Assembly (NCBI GenBank): GCA_012728015.1
Contig: JAAYFY010000046.1
Coordinates: forward strand, 1 to 64,000
DNA from: Clostridiaceae bacterium
GTDB taxonomy: Bacteria; Bacillota; Clostridia; DSM-8532
Direction: 5' to 3'
Length of the DNA stretch: 64,000 bases
Both the position numbers and the translations under genes were made by a program. This document shows, piece after piece, positions 63,193 through 64,000 of this stretch. Position 1 is the first letter of the stretch. Each line of letters begins with the position of its first letter. The notes under the pieces were generated by a model. That model was not told where the DNA came from. It saw only the letters and a list, made by a program, of their open reading frames with translations, and made no database searches.

Positions 63193-64000
63193 ATGCAAAG
63201 ATTCATTCTTGGAAGGAAAAACCATATAGCGTTTATAAGTGCCATATTGATAGTTATTGGCTTTACAGGCAGACTTGTCTTTGGAAGCGAATCTATAGCC
63301 GTACTGGCCCTGGCTGCCGCATCGGTCCTGGGTGTCCTTCCTATATCGATACAGGCTTACCAGGCACTGAAGGTCAGGGTGGTAAGCATCGACGTGCTTG
63401 TTACCATCGCTGTCATCGGCGCGTTTTTTATAAGGAACTATGAAGAATCCGCCATTGTAACATTCCTTTTCCTGTTTGGAGCATATTTGGAGCAGCGTAC
63501 GCTGAACAAGACGCGTTCAGCCATTAAGGAGCTCACAGAGATGGCGCCGGAGAGCGCCCTGAAGCAAATGCCCAACCAGGAATTTGAAGAGGTTGAAGTG
63601 GATGAAGTGGATGTTGGCGACATCCTGCTGGTGAAAACCGGCGCGAAAATACCTGTGGATGGAACCGTAATATTGGGCGAAGGCAGCGTTAATGAAGCAA
63701 GCATCACGGGAGAATCTCTGCCCGTTTTGAAGGAAAAGGGCGACAGTGTGTTCGCGGGTACAATCCTGGACAATGGAACCATTCAAATCGTGGCAGACCG
63801 AGTGGGTGAAGACACCACATTCGGCAAAATAATCGAACTTGTGGAGGAAGCACAGGACTCAAAATCGGAGGCCGAACGCTTTATAGACCGGTTTTCCAGG
63901 TACTATACTCCCGCTGTCCTCCTTTTGGGCATACTGGTATGGATCATATCGCGCAACCTTGAACTTGCCATCACCATTCTTGTCCTTGGCTGCCCCGGCG
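63193..64000 (+). CDS. P1B-type heavy-metal ATPase (3' end outside window)
   Basis: 269 codons visible. No N-terminal HMA metal-binding domain: the protein enters the membrane within about 12 residues. Four helices precede the actuator domain with the phosphatase loop SITGESLPV. Two further helices follow, ending LVLGCPG at the window edge. That is the CPx metal-transport motif, with Gly where Cys is usual. AGAGGTG lies 7 nt before the ATG. The metal cannot be named from this part. The link with a RIC-like protein suggests iron or another redox-related metal (inference). Confidence 0.9.
   Translation, partial: MQRFILGRKNHIAFISAILIVIGFTGRLVFGSESIAVLALAAASVLGVLPISIQAYQALKVRVVSIDVLVTIAVIGAFFIRNYEESAIVTFLFLFGAYLEQRTLNKTRSAIKELTEMAPESALKQMPNQEFEEVEVDEVDVGDILLVKTGAKIPVDGTVILGEGSVNEASITGESLPVLKEKGDSVFAGTILDNGTIQIVADRVGEDTTFGKIIELVEEAQDSKSEAERFIDRFSRYYTPAVLLLGILVWIISRNLELAITILVLGCPG

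Overview
This 64 kb window is chromosomal DNA of a low-to-mid-GC, endospore-forming member of the Bacillota, most likely class Clostridia. Supporting genes are spoIVA, a TRAP (MtrB) homologue, the mltG-trmR-trhP cluster, the rpsB-tsf-pyrH-frr cluster, a type I-beta DAHP synthase and pta-ackA. Shine-Dalgarno sites are strong (AGGAGG types) and TTG/GTG starts are frequent. No species can be named from the sequence alone. The window is almost entirely core chromosome: I see no prophage, insertion sequence, CRISPR array or plasmid module. It starts inside topA and ends inside a heavy-metal P-type ATPase gene.

Layout. 1-8 kb: topA (partial), a CapA-family lipoprotein, trmFO, hflK-hflC and a TrkH/KtrB potassium channel. 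8-12 kb: mltG, trmR, trhP (cell wall and tRNA wobble modification) and a zinc-ribbon protein. 12-19 kb: 5-formyl-THF cyclo-ligase, dnaE, mtrB plus a coupled 64-aa ORF, pfkA, a YbgC-type thioesterase and a PgsA-type phosphotransferase. 19-22 kb: two paralogous tiny membrane proteins on the minus strand, a TIGR04086-like membrane protein, a CobO-type adenosyltransferase, a polysaccharide deacetylase lipoprotein and an orphan 106-aa protein. 22-29 kb: argG-argH (minus), ruvC, tRNA-Gln(CUG), ilvE, an unknown membrane protein, yqeG and a ComFB-like protein. 29-33 kb: rpsB-tsf-pyrH-frr and a SRAP (HMCES/YedK) protein. 34-43 kb: a Xer recombinase, a YkgJ-type Cys-cluster protein, an M18 aminopeptidase with two N-terminal AT-hooks, spoIVA, a GntR/HutC regulator, purB and an aspartate aminotransferase. 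43-52 kb: a minus-strand aromatic cluster transcribed aspartokinase, aroF, aroB, aroA, aroC, chorismate mutase-aroE fusion, aroK, dacF. 52-54.5 kb: pta-ackA. 54.5-62.6 kb: moxR-DUF58-transglutaminase and macA-macB-type ABC export genes. 62.7-64 kb: a small RIC/hemerythrin-like protein and a P1B-type ATPase behind a textbook class II CRP/FNR-type promoter.

How it fits together. Acetyl-CoA is converted to acetate and ATP by Pta-AckA. The aromatic cluster makes chorismate and commits part of it to prephenate through the fused chorismate mutase. ArgG-ArgH complete arginine synthesis and appear to be ArgR-controlled. TrmFO, TrmR and TrhP modify tRNA. SpoIVA and the tiny WDRG proteins point to sporulation.

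Most notable: (i) the TRAP homologue carries Ile where B. subtilis TRAP has RNA-binding Lys37; (ii) two paralogous 36- and 40-aa WDRG membrane peptides; (iii) an AT-hook/M18 aminopeptidase fusion; (iv) three TGTATACA palindromes around the pta promoter; (v) a dyad shared by the gntR and purB upstream regions; (vi) a CRP/FNR-type box centred exactly at -41.5 upstream of a RIC-like protein and a P-type ATPase whose membrane motif reads CPG; (vii) a competing-hairpin arrangement between argG and argH.
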